Origin: CAZPQV01 sp964588705
GTDB taxonomy: Bacteria > Bacteroidota > Bacteroidia > Flavobacteriales > Weeksellaceae
Reading direction: 5' to 3'
Length of the DNA: 30,138 nt
Assembly (NCBI GenBank): GCA_964588705.1
Contig: CAZPQV010000025.1
Span: 1-30,138 of the forward strand
The notes beneath the pieces were generated by a model, which saw only the letters and a program-made list of their open reading frames with translations, made no database searches and was not told where the DNA came from. This document shows, piece by piece, positions 23,624 through 30,138 of the stretch. Within the stretch, counting starts at the first letter, position 1, and each line of letters starts with the position of its first letter. A program made the position numbers and the translations under genes.

Positions 23624-24268
23624 TTATGGTAGAGCAATATTATTCATTTGACGAAGAATCCAGTTGTGGCGTCTTTTCAGATAAGATGAAGGATTTTTAG
23701 GATCGTATTTCTGTGGACTTGGCAAAACTGCGGCAATCCACGCGGCTTCACTTTTCGTAAGATTTTTAGCACTCTTGCCAAAATAATATTCAGATGCAGC
23801 TTCCACCCCGAAAACGCCCTGCCCCATTTCAATGGAATTCAGGTAACGTTCAAGGATGACGTCTTTTCCCCAAACCGTTTCGATAATAAACGTATAGACC
23901 GCTTCCAAACCTTTTCTTATCCAACTTCTTCCCTGCCAAAGGAAAATATTTTTTGCAGTTTGTTGCGAAATAGTGCTGCCACCACGCAATCTTTTACCGC
24001 TTTCACTCTGTTTTATGGCTTTCTCAATTTGGTCATAATCGAAGCCTTTATGCACAAAAAACTTTTGATCTTCCGCAGCAATCACAGCTCTTTTCACATG
24101 ATTTCCCATTTCTTCGGATGAAATATAATCACGCTGAAGTTTTCCATATTTGAAAATCCCTCCAATCTGCGTAATGGTAATTGGCGGATTGAAAAAACGT
24201 CCTGCAACAATACCAAGAATGTTCAGGATGATGATAAAGTATATCAGTTTTTTGATGAATTTCCACAT
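23624..24268 (-). CDS. mtgA: Monofunctional peptidoglycan glycosyltransferase MtgA
   Basis: 214 residues: one N-terminal membrane helix (about 6-23) and a GT51 domain. The catalytic motif AAEDQKFFVHKGFD places Glu66 as the general base. The second motif RGGSTISQQTAKN is at 95-107, and the third region KDVILERYLNSIEMG follows. It polymerises lipid II into glycan strands at the periplasmic face of the inner membrane and has no transpeptidase domain, unlike class A penicillin-binding proteins. It is the first of two genes with the Gcr-family protein (nine-base gap) and has a TATTTTTG element just upstream. Confidence 0.93.
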   Translation of the reverse strand: MWKFIKKLIYFIIILNILGIVAGRFFNPPITITQIGGIFKYGKLQRDYISSEEMGNHVKRAVIAAEDQKFFVHKGFDYDQIEKAIKQSESGKRLRGGSTISQQTAKNIFLWQGRSWIRKGLEAVYTFIIETVWGKDVILERYLNSIEMGQGVFGVEAASEYYFGKSAKNLTKSEAAWIAAVLPSPQKYDPKNPSSYLKRRHNWILRQMNNIALP

Positions 24269-24289
24269 AAAATGCCGATGAAATCAGTG

Positions 24290-24297
24290 CAAAAATA
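24290..24297 (-). promoter_or_regulatory. Putative -7 element before mtgA
   Basis: The minus strand reads TATTTTTG (TAnnTTTG type), 21 bases before the mtgA ATG at 24268. No good -33 TTG is seen. It suggests that mtgA starts its own transcript rather than only following the binding-protein gene upstream. Confidence 0.4.
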
Positions 24298-24317
24298 AGG
24301 ATTAAAGATTAAACCGA

Positions 24318-25364
24318 CTATTTCAGTTCCTTTAAATACGTAAGTGAATCGTTTGGTAAAAGTTCAGGATGAAAAATCTTGATATAATCTTTCAAAACAA
24401 GATCTGAGCGCACTACGCCACTTTCGAAAAAATCATTGGCTTTGTCTCTTTCGCGACCGGTGATTGAATATATTTTTCCTTCCTTAAAAACCTTCATTTT
24501 CGAATAATTTGGGTTGATGGCCAACATTCCGTTTTTGGTTTTATGATTTCCTGCGTTCACCCAAAATTCTGCTTTTTCTGATTTTACCAAAACCTCTTCA
24601 AAACTCAATGGAACCGCTTTTTCTTCAGAATTGTCCTGTAAAATATAATCAGCGCCGGCATCTTTTATGAAGTTTGCAAACTGTGTTTTTCCACCGGGCA
24701 TAAACCATTGTCCGCCATACATTTCATTCGTTAAAACTATGGGTTTTGCCTCAACATTCTGAACAGATTTTTTTAATGAATCATAGGAAGATTGGATTTC
24801 ATTAAAACGTACTACAGAAGCTTTGTCCTTACCAAAGAGCTTCCCAAAAACCTTAAGATATGCAGATTTTTCCAACGGATTCTGTTCAAGATATTCATCC
24901 AAAAAAACAACTTCTATCCCGTTTTTCTTTAATAAATCATAAGTGTTCTCAAAACTTGCGATATGATTGGTAAGCACGGCATCCGGCTTCAAAGCAATTA
25001 TTTTTTCAACCATATATTTCTGTTCGTTGCCCACGTTTTCAATTTTTCCGTCTGCAATCATTTTCAGAATTTTTTCAGAATAAATGTATTCCGGACTTGA
25101 AATTCCTGCAATTTGGTTTTCAATTCCAAGCTCCAGATAGTATCCTAGCAAACTTGCATTCAATAAAACCACTTTTTTATAGGGTAATTTCGAATGAGGA
25201 ATTTCATAATTAAACTTCCCGGATTTGAGAAGCAAAACATCTCCATCTTCCTTAAACTGAACTCTTTCCGAAATTTTTTGCCAATCTGTAGTAATTTGAT
25301 CAACTTCTTTTTTGCAGGAAATTAGAAATAAAAATACAAGAACTGCGAATAATTTGGTTTTCAT
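24318..25364 (-). CDS. Iron-complex/cobalamin-type ABC substrate-binding lipoprotein
   Basis: 348 residues. A short signal peptide ends in the lipobox LISC (Cys17). The body is a two-lobe periplasmic binding protein of the BtuF/FepB type (PF01497), with AGISSPEYIYSEKI, the lobe-1 pattern EKIIALKPDAVLTNH, a connecting helix (about 160-190) and a lobe-2 segment GGQWFMPGGKTQFANFIKDA. Family members deliver siderophore iron, heme or vitamin B12 to an inner-membrane permease. No cognate permease or ATPase gene is adjacent, so the partners are elsewhere; the ligand is unknown. It is divergent from tRNA-Arg and lies 49 bases ahead of mtgA. Confidence 0.85.
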   Translation of the reverse strand: MKTKLFAVLVFLFLISCKKEVDQITTDWQKISERVQFKEDGDVLLLKSGKFNYEIPHSKLPYKKVVLLNASLLGYYLELGIENQIAGISSPEYIYSEKILKMIADGKIENVGNEQKYMVEKIIALKPDAVLTNHIASFENTYDLLKKNGIEVVFLDEYLEQNPLEKSAYLKVFGKLFGKDKASVVRFNEIQSSYDSLKKSVQNVEAKPIVLTNEMYGGQWFMPGGKTQFANFIKDAGADYILQDNSEEKAVPLSFEEVLVKSEKAEFWVNAGNHKTKNGMLAINPNYSKMKVFKEGKIYSITGRERDKANDFFESGVVRSDLVLKDYIKIFHPELLPNDSLTYLKELK

Positions 25365-25388
25365 ATTTCAAAGAAAACAAAAAAGTGC

Positions 25389-25396
25389 TATATTTG
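25389..25396 (+). promoter_or_regulatory. Putative -7 element of the tRNA-Arg promoter
   Basis: TATATTTG matches TAnnTTTG and lies 17 bases before the first base of the mature tRNA, a sensible place for a short 5' leader. The expected -33 zone has TTTC rather than TTTG. Confidence 0.5.
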
Positions 25397-25413
25397 CAAA
25401 CCGTAAAACGACT

Positions 25414-25487
25414 GGACGCGTAGCTCAATTGGATAGAGCGTCAGATTACGGCTCTGAAGGTTGAGGGTTCGACTCCTTCCGCGTTCA
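25414..25487 (+). tRNA. tRNA-Arg (anticodon ACG)
   Basis: A full cloverleaf of 74 bases including the discriminator A. Acceptor arms GGACGCG and CGCGTTC pair with one G-T. The D arm is GCTC/GAGC, the anticodon stem TCAGA/TCTGA holds the loop TTACGGC with anticodon ACG (read as ICG after deamination), and the T arm has TTCGACT. CCA is not encoded. It should read CGN codons, mainly CGU and CGC. Confidence 0.96.
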
Positions 25488-25488
25488 C

Positions 25489-25520
25489 AAAGGAAATTTC
25501 ATCAGAAGTTTCCTTTTTTT
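25489..25520 (+). terminator. Rho-independent terminator after tRNA-Arg
   Basis: Arms 25489-25500 (AAAGGAAATTTC) and 25505-25516 (GAAGTTTCCTTT) pair over 12 bases with one T-G wobble and a four-base loop, and run into T residues. It begins one base after the tRNA, so the tRNA is a single-gene unit separated from the ABC gene. Confidence 0.9.
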
Positions 25521-25553
25521 ATTTTATTTTTACCAAATAATATATTTCGGACA

Positions 25554-26249
25554 ATGTCTCTTCAAATCATAAATCTTACTAAAAAATTCCGTGAGCAAAC
25601 TGCCCTCAACAACATTAACATCCGTATTGATAAAAATGAAATCATTGGTTTGCTTGGTCCCAACGGTGCCGGAAAATCTACCCTGATGAAATCCATCACA
25701 GGAGTTTTGAAAATTGAAGAAGGACAGATTCTTTTTAATGAAAAAGATATCACCCAAAACCAAATTGAAGTAAAGAAAAACATCGGTTTTCTGCCGGAAA
25801 ACAATCCGCTTTATAATGAGATGTATGTAAAGGAATACCTTCAGTATGTGGCAGATATTCATAAAATTTCCAGCGACAGAGTTTTTGAAGTCATCGATTT
25901 AGTAGGCATTACACCAGAACGTTCAAAAAAAATCGGACAACTTTCAAAAGGTTACAAACAACGTGTAGGATTGGCGCAAGCGATTCTCCATCAACCTGAT
26001 TTACTGATTCTTGACGAACCGACCAACGGTTTGGATCCGAATCAGATTATTGAAATCAGAAATGTCATTCGAGAAATTGGCAAAGAGAAAACTGTTATTT
26101 TATCCACTCATATAATGCAGGAAGTGGAAGCGCTGTGTTCACGCGTTATTCTTATTCACGAGGGAAATATTGTGATGGATTCGCCGATTGATGAGTTCAA
26201 AGGAAAGTTTGAGAGTTTGGAGGAAGCTTTTCAGGCGTATACCAATTGA
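25554..26249 (+). CDS. ABC transporter ATPase, GldA-like
   Basis: 231 residues from the ATG at 25554. A longer frame reaching 25461 would run through the tRNA and its terminator, so it is rejected. Walker A is GPNGAGKST at 35-43, the signature LSKGYKQR at 130-137, Walker B LLILDEPTNGLDP at 150-162, and the switch His186 lies in LSTHIMQEVEAL. The segments FLPENNPLYNEMYVKEYL and NGLDPNQIIEIRNVIR resemble GldA of Flavobacterium gliding motility. GldA is nearer 300 residues, so this one lacks the C-terminal extension. No permease is adjacent (GldF and GldG are partners in gliding species). It could also serve a different ABC-2 exporter. Confidence 0.85.
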   Translation: MSLQIINLTKKFREQTALNNINIRIDKNEIIGLLGPNGAGKSTLMKSITGVLKIEEGQILFNEKDITQNQIEVKKNIGFLPENNPLYNEMYVKEYLQYVADIHKISSDRVFEVIDLVGITPERSKKIGQLSKGYKQRVGLAQAILHQPDLLILDEPTNGLDPNQIIEIRNVIREIGKEKTVILSTHIMQEVEALCSRVILIHEGNIVMDSPIDEFKGKFESLEEAFQAYTN

Positions 26250-26323
26250 AAATGGAGAATGGAGAATTGAAAATTTGATTTATACTGAATATTAAAAATT
26301 TCCAACTCCTATTGTAATAAAAA

Positions 26324-26355
26324 GAAAGCCCTTTCAGAATTCTGAAAGGGCTTTC
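26324..26355. terminator. Perfect 32-bp palindromic bidirectional terminator
   Basis: The 16-base arm GAAAGCCCTTTCAGAA is followed at once by its exact reverse complement, centred on GAATTC. It lies between the convergent GldA-like gene and the RND pump gene, with A-rich sequence on the left, and would form a strong hairpin in RNA from either strand. The rest of the gap 26250-26378 holds only a small tandem AATGGAG pair at 26251-26264. Confidence 0.85.
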
Positions 26356-26378
26356 AAGGTTATATAATTGATGATTAT

Positions 26379-29300
26379 CTAAAACTGAATTTCATTTTCA
26401 GGATGAATGTGCTCGTAATCGGCGGTCATTTCTTTTTCGTAATCAACTTTTTCGTGACCGAAATAACGGTCTTCAATTCGAACTACGATTAAATACACTA
26501 CCGGAACGATAATCAGTGTCAGGAACAGTGAGGAAAGCAATCCACCGATAATGACGATGGCCAGTCCGTTGTTCATTTCTGAAGCACCTCCGGTTGCCAA
26601 AGCAATCGGAAGCATCCCGAATACCATCGCAATAGTCGTCATCAAAATCGGACGAAGACGCGCGTGGTTCGCCTGAATCAGTGCATTCTTGATGGTTTCT
26701 CCGGCACTGTGTCTGTGGTTTGCAAAATCTACCAATAGAATTGCGTTTTTCGCCACGAGACCAATCAACATGATGATTCCGAGAATGGTGAATATATTCA
26801 GCGACTGATTGGTTAAAGCCAAAGCCCAAAGTGCACCGATAAACGACAGCGGAATGGAGAACAGTACGATAAACGGTTTCACGAAATCGTCGTAAAGCAC
26901 CACCATAATCATGTACACCAACATAACGGCAGCAAGCAACGCGATTCCCAAAGTTCCGAAACCTTCACTTTGGTTTTCCATATTTCCGCCCCAAACCCAG
27001 GATACTCCTGCAGGTTTCTTAACATCGGCCAATTTTTCTTCCCATTCTCCGGCAATTGTACCGGTAGTTTTACCAACCACCTGTGCCTGAACGGTTACAG
27101 ATGGAGAACGGTCGTACCTTTCCAGTAAAGCCGGACCGGAAGAATAATTGATGTCAGCAAACTGTGCCAGCTGTACTCTCTGTCCCTGCGGATTGATGAA
27201 TTCAATATTTCTAACATCGTCGATGCTGGTTCTGAATGCTTCATCCAAAATAATATTGATATCGTATTCGTTGCTTCCGGTTCTGAACTTATTATCAGTA
27301 TCACCACTGAAAGCAGTTCTCAGCGTTTGTCCTACGGTTGCAACATTCAGCCCAAGCATTGCCATTTTATCACGGTCTACAGAAACTGCGATTTCCGGAT
27401 TTCCTTCTTCAACACTCAGTTTGATTTCGGAAGCACCGTCGATGGTTCTCAAAGTTTCCATCGCATCATTGGCATAAGACATTACATCTTCCAGCGTTGG
27501 ACCAACAACGGTTAACTGCAGCGGCGCCATCTCCGCACCCATAAATCCTACAGGAACCGTGGTTACTTTTACGCCAACCAATTCTTTTTCAAGATCTCTT
27601 TTCAAACGGGCTGCGTACACTTTTGTCGGCTCACCCAATATCGATTTATCTTCAATTTTTACATTGATTTCGGACTTATATCCGGTACTCTGCATTGCTC
27701 CCATTCCTCCGGAAACCTGCCCTACAGACGTAATCATTCTGGAAATTTCAGGTCTTTTGGCTAAGAATTTTTCTGCTCGCTGTGTCACAAAGTTGGTTTG
27801 TTCAATCGCTTGATCCTTAGGTAATTCCAGCTGAACCAAAAATTCACCTTTGTCATTGCCCGGGAAGAAATCGGAACCGATGTAACCCATCGCCACCAAC
27901 GCAATTGCACTTACAAACAGTAAAAAGGTGATAAAGAAAGTAATGATAATATTTTTGGCGCTCGCAAGACTCCATTTCAGTAAACCTTCAACCCGGCGCG
28001 TAAACCACGATAGTCCGTCCTCAAATTTATGAATGATTTTTCCGAAAAAGGTTTTGTTGCTCATCACCTCCAGTTTTCCGTATCTGGAGAACAGCCAAGG
28101 AACGACGGAGAATGATACCAATAAGGAAAGTAAAGTCGCAATCACCACCACCATCGCAAACTGTTTGATGATGTTAGAAACCATACCTGTACTTAGTGCA
28201 ATCGGCAGGAATACCACCACAATTACCATGGTAATCGCCACTACGGTAAACCCGATTTCCTTGGCACCGTCGTACGCAGCACGCACTTTTCCTTTGCCCA
28301 TTTCCATGTGGCGGTGAATGTTTTCAATAACCACAATCGCATCGTCCACCAGAATACCAACCACGAGGGATAAACCAAGTAGTGACATCAGGTTCAAACT
28401 GTAACCCAACAGATAAATTCCGATGAATGTTGCAATCAAGGACGTTGGAATGGCTACCATTACGATCAAAGCATTTCGGAATGAATGCAGGAAGAACAGC
28501 ATCACAAATGCAACGAGTGCAATTGCAATCAGTAAGTCTTTAATTACTGCATTCGCTGCTTCCACGGTGAAAATGGAGGTATCGTTCGCAATTTCCAGAT
28601 TTACGTTCTGCGCTTTATACTGCTCCTGAACACTTACAATTTTCTCCTGAACCAACTCCGAAACTTCCACGGCATTGGCTTCGGTTTGTTTTACCACCTG
28701 AAGCATAATTGTGTTGTCCTGATCGATCCGGGCAATTTTATCTACTTTTTTCTGGGTATCCTGAACTTCAGCGATATCAGAAAGTCGAATATTCTGTCCG
28801 TTGTTGGATGAAATGGTCAGGTTTCTCAATTGATCTACTGAAGTAATTTTTCCGGAAAGACGGATCAGCGTGGAATTTTCTCTTGTTTTAAGGTTACCGG
28901 TCGGGAAATCAAGGTTCGACATGGCAATCACCTGCTGAACCTGCGGAATCGTTAAACCGTAACCCTGAAGTTTGTTCTGATCCAGGTTGATACGGATTTC
29001 TCTTTCCTGTCCACCAATAATATTTACCTGTGCCACACCAGGAATTCTGGAAAGCTCCGGCTGAATTCTCTGGTCAATCAGATCGTAGAGTTCGCCTTCC
29101 GTAAGATTCGCGGTTACACCCATCGAAATAATCGGCATATCGTCCAAAGAGAACTGCTGCAGCGACGGCTCGTCGATATCATCAGGAAGTTCGGAGCGGA
29201 TGGTGTTGATTTTCCGCTGAGCGTCGTTCAAAGCATAATCTACATCGGTTTGATCATTAAATTCAATAATCACCACCGATAAACTTTCATACGATTTACT

Positions 29301-29543
29301 CATGATTTTCTTCACGCCTTCCAGCTGAGAAACCGCATCTTCTATTTTTCGGGAAACGGTATTTTCCACTTCCGCCGGCGATGCTCCCGGATAAACGGTT
29401 GCTACCGACACTACTTTTACCTCGAATTTCGGGATGAGCTCATAACTCAGCTGCGAGTAGCTGAAAAGCCCGCCAATAATCATCAGTGCAAGCACTACGA
29501 TGACCAAACTTGGTCGTTTTATCGATACTTCTGCTAATTTCAT
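26379..29543 (-). CDS. RND efflux transporter, AcrB/HAE-1 type
   Basis: 1054 residues, the usual AcrB length, with twelve membrane helices and two large periplasmic loops. The start, MKLAEVSIKRPSLVIVVLAL, is typical. The proton-relay acids D400 and D401 sit in helix 4 (GILVDDAIVVIENIHRH), and the matching Lys932 sits in helix 10 (LVAKNAILLVDFAN). The pump takes up drugs or other amphiphiles from the periplasm or membrane and passes them to an outer-membrane channel, driven by proton entry. The adaptor gene precedes it by 19 bases. No outer-membrane factor is within the window downstream; it may lie upstream of the adaptor. The substrate is unknown. Confidence 0.93.
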   Translation of the reverse strand: MKLAEVSIKRPSLVIVVLALMIIGGLFSYSQLSYELIPKFEVKVVSVATVYPGASPAEVENTVSRKIEDAVSQLEGVKKIMSKSYESLSVVIIEFNDQTDVDYALNDAQRKINTIRSELPDDIDEPSLQQFSLDDMPIISMGVTANLTEGELYDLIDQRIQPELSRIPGVAQVNIIGGQEREIRINLDQNKLQGYGLTIPQVQQVIAMSNLDFPTGNLKTRENSTLIRLSGKITSVDQLRNLTISSNNGQNIRLSDIAEVQDTQKKVDKIARIDQDNTIMLQVVKQTEANAVEVSELVQEKIVSVQEQYKAQNVNLEIANDTSIFTVEAANAVIKDLLIAIALVAFVMLFFLHSFRNALIVMVAIPTSLIATFIGIYLLGYSLNLMSLLGLSLVVGILVDDAIVVIENIHRHMEMGKGKVRAAYDGAKEIGFTVVAITMVIVVVFLPIALSTGMVSNIIKQFAMVVVIATLLSLLVSFSVVPWLFSRYGKLEVMSNKTFFGKIIHKFEDGLSWFTRRVEGLLKWSLASAKNIIITFFITFLLFVSAIALVAMGYIGSDFFPGNDKGEFLVQLELPKDQAIEQTNFVTQRAEKFLAKRPEISRMITSVGQVSGGMGAMQSTGYKSEINVKIEDKSILGEPTKVYAARLKRDLEKELVGVKVTTVPVGFMGAEMAPLQLTVVGPTLEDVMSYANDAMETLRTIDGASEIKLSVEEGNPEIAVSVDRDKMAMLGLNVATVGQTLRTAFSGDTDNKFRTGSNEYDINIILDEAFRTSIDDVRNIEFINPQGQRVQLAQFADINYSSGPALLERYDRSPSVTVQAQVVGKTTGTIAGEWEEKLADVKKPAGVSWVWGGNMENQSEGFGTLGIALLAAVMLVYMIMVVLYDDFVKPFIVLFSIPLSFIGALWALALTNQSLNIFTILGIIMLIGLVAKNAILLVDFANHRHSAGETIKNALIQANHARLRPILMTTIAMVFGMLPIALATGGASEMNNGLAIVIIGGLLSSLFLTLIIVPVVYLIVVRIEDRYFGHEKVDYEKEMTADYEHIHPENEIQF

Positions 29544-29562
29544 TTGGTACTGTTAGTGATGA

Positions 29563-30138
29563 TTATTTTAGGATTCTGATCTTGGTTTTGTCCAGAAGGT
29601 TGATCTGTCCGCTGGTTACTACAACATCTCCGGCTTTCAGTCCGCTCACGATTTCCACTTTGTTGCCGTAGTTCATTCCACTCTGAACTTTGGTTAAATA
29701 AGCTGTGTTGTCACGAACCACAAAAACGGTATTATCGCTCACACTTCCTACAAACGCTTCACGCGGAACAGTAAGCACATTGGCAGTTCCGGCTCTGTTG
29801 AAGGTTGCAGTTCCGTACATTCCTGCTTTCAGTTTGTTGAAAGAATTCGGAACGGTAATTTCCACCGGGAATTTCAAAGCTCCTGAAGCGGAAGGTGCGA
29901 TGAAAGTGATTCTTCCATCCAAATCGCCTTCAATAACATCGGGCTGAACTTTTACCGTATTTCCAAGGGAAAGCTGTGTTACCAAAGACTGGTCCACATC
30001 CACTTTCAGTTTTACTGCTGAAATATCCACTACTTCAACAATCGGCGTTCCTGCACCAACAACAGAACCTACCTCCACAAATTTCTGGTTTACAATACCG
30101 CTGATTTTGGAAATGATATTGGTATCTCCGGAAACCAG
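29563..30138 (-). CDS. RND efflux periplasmic adaptor, 5' end cut by window edge
   Basis: The frame is open to base 30138, so the first codons of the gene are outside the window; 191 codons remain. The visible part starts in the lipoyl-like domain (KISGIVNQKFVEVGSVVGAGTPI), then the beta-barrel (VKLKVDVDQSLVTQLSLGNTV and FKFPVEITVPNSF-like strands with LKAGMYGTATF) and the membrane-proximal part (VPREAFVGSVSDNTVFVV and VVTSGQINLLDKTKIRI), the normal MexA/AcrA order. It bridges the RND pump and an outer-membrane channel. A GTG within the frame at 30078 is only an internal Val codon, not the start. Confidence 0.9.
   Translation of the reverse strand: MVSGDTNIISKISGIVNQKFVEVGSVVGAGTPIVEVVDISAVKLKVDVDQSLVTQLSLGNTVKVQPDVIEGDLDGRITFIAPSASGALKFPVEITVPNSFNKLKAGMYGTATFNRAGTANVLTVPREAFVGSVSDNTVFVVRDNTAYLTKVQSGMNYGNKVEIVSGLKAGDVVVTSGQINLLDKTKIRILK

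Noticed and set aside
25414..25487. tRNA-Arg as an integration site for a mobile element
   Set aside because: No integrase gene and no second copy of the tRNA 3' end is seen; ordinary chromosomal genes lie on both sides.
25461..25553. N-terminal extension of the ABC ATPase frame
   Set aside because: These codons run through the tRNA 3' part and its terminator; the conserved protein begins at the ATG at 25554.
26251..26264. Tandem AATGGAG repeat
   Set aside because: Only two seven-base units in an intergenic gap; too short to support a function.
26324..26355. 32-bp palindrome as a transposon end or recombination site
   Set aside because: It lies exactly between two convergent gene ends and has terminator form; no transposase is near.
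1..30138. CRISPR array, prophage or defence island
   Set aside because: No regularly spaced direct repeats, cas genes, phage structural genes or nuclease/helicase defence genes are visible apart from one toxin-antitoxin pair.

Overview
The window looks like chromosomal DNA of a flavobacterium in the Bacteroidota, most likely Weeksellaceae (Chryseobacterium or Kaistella type). The reasons are low GC, no Shine-Dalgarno sequences, A-rich leaders, several TAnnTTTG-type -7 promoter elements, and Bacteroidota-typical families: OmpP1/FadL, a very large alpha-2-macroglobulin, recF next to DUF721, a GldA-like ATPase and a TolC-HlyD-ABC2 export operon. I see no phage, IS, integron or CRISPR. The genus is an inference; no rRNA or marker gene here settles it.

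Layout. 1-2100 (+): 3' part of a Tyr/Gly-rich low-complexity protein, then an OmpP1/FadL outer-membrane protein closed by a terminator. 2156-3579 (-): a SAM methyltransferase overlapping a ZIP metal transporter. 3661-5899 (+): a THUMP rRNA methyltransferase and a family 2 glycosyltransferase, then a terminator. 5944-8400 (-): small genes, namely a VOC/PhnB-like gene broken by an in-frame TAA, a four-helix membrane protein, two secreted proteins and a DUF1569 protein. 8439-12685 (-): a Crp/Fnr-type regulator, then (upstream in transcription) an export operon of TolC, HlyD-type lipoprotein and one ABC-2 permease. A perfect TTGAC-N4-GTCAA dyad sits before tolC, and tolC itself contains a 17-base homopolymer. 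12819-18692 (-): a 1957-residue alpha-2-macroglobulin that lacks the thioester motif.

18778-21603 (+): a tightly packed run of a UbiA-like membrane protein, a ParD/ParE-type toxin-antitoxin pair, recF (ATGA overlap with the toxin) and a DUF721/DciA-like gene. The last overlaps tail to tail with a minus-strand set: a Gcr/'SpecificRecomb' membrane protein, the glycosyltransferase mtgA and an iron/cobalamin-type substrate-binding lipoprotein. 25414-25487 is tRNA-Arg(ACG) with its own terminator, followed by a GldA-like ABC ATPase. A perfect 32-bp palindromic terminator separates it from the minus-strand RND efflux operon (adaptor cut by the window edge, and AcrB-type pump).

Themes. Much of the window concerns the envelope: two export systems (TolC/HlyD/ABC-2 and RND), an outer-membrane channel, peptidoglycan synthesis, alpha-2-macroglobulin and metal uptake. 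I do not see a clear new multi-gene system. The best leads are the Crp/Fnr-type operator plus a slippage-prone tract in the tolC operon, the toxin-antitoxin pair coupled to recF, the thioester-less alpha-2-macroglobulin and the nonsense-interrupted VOC gene. Every intergenic gap is under 300 bases; the larger ones are described through their sites.
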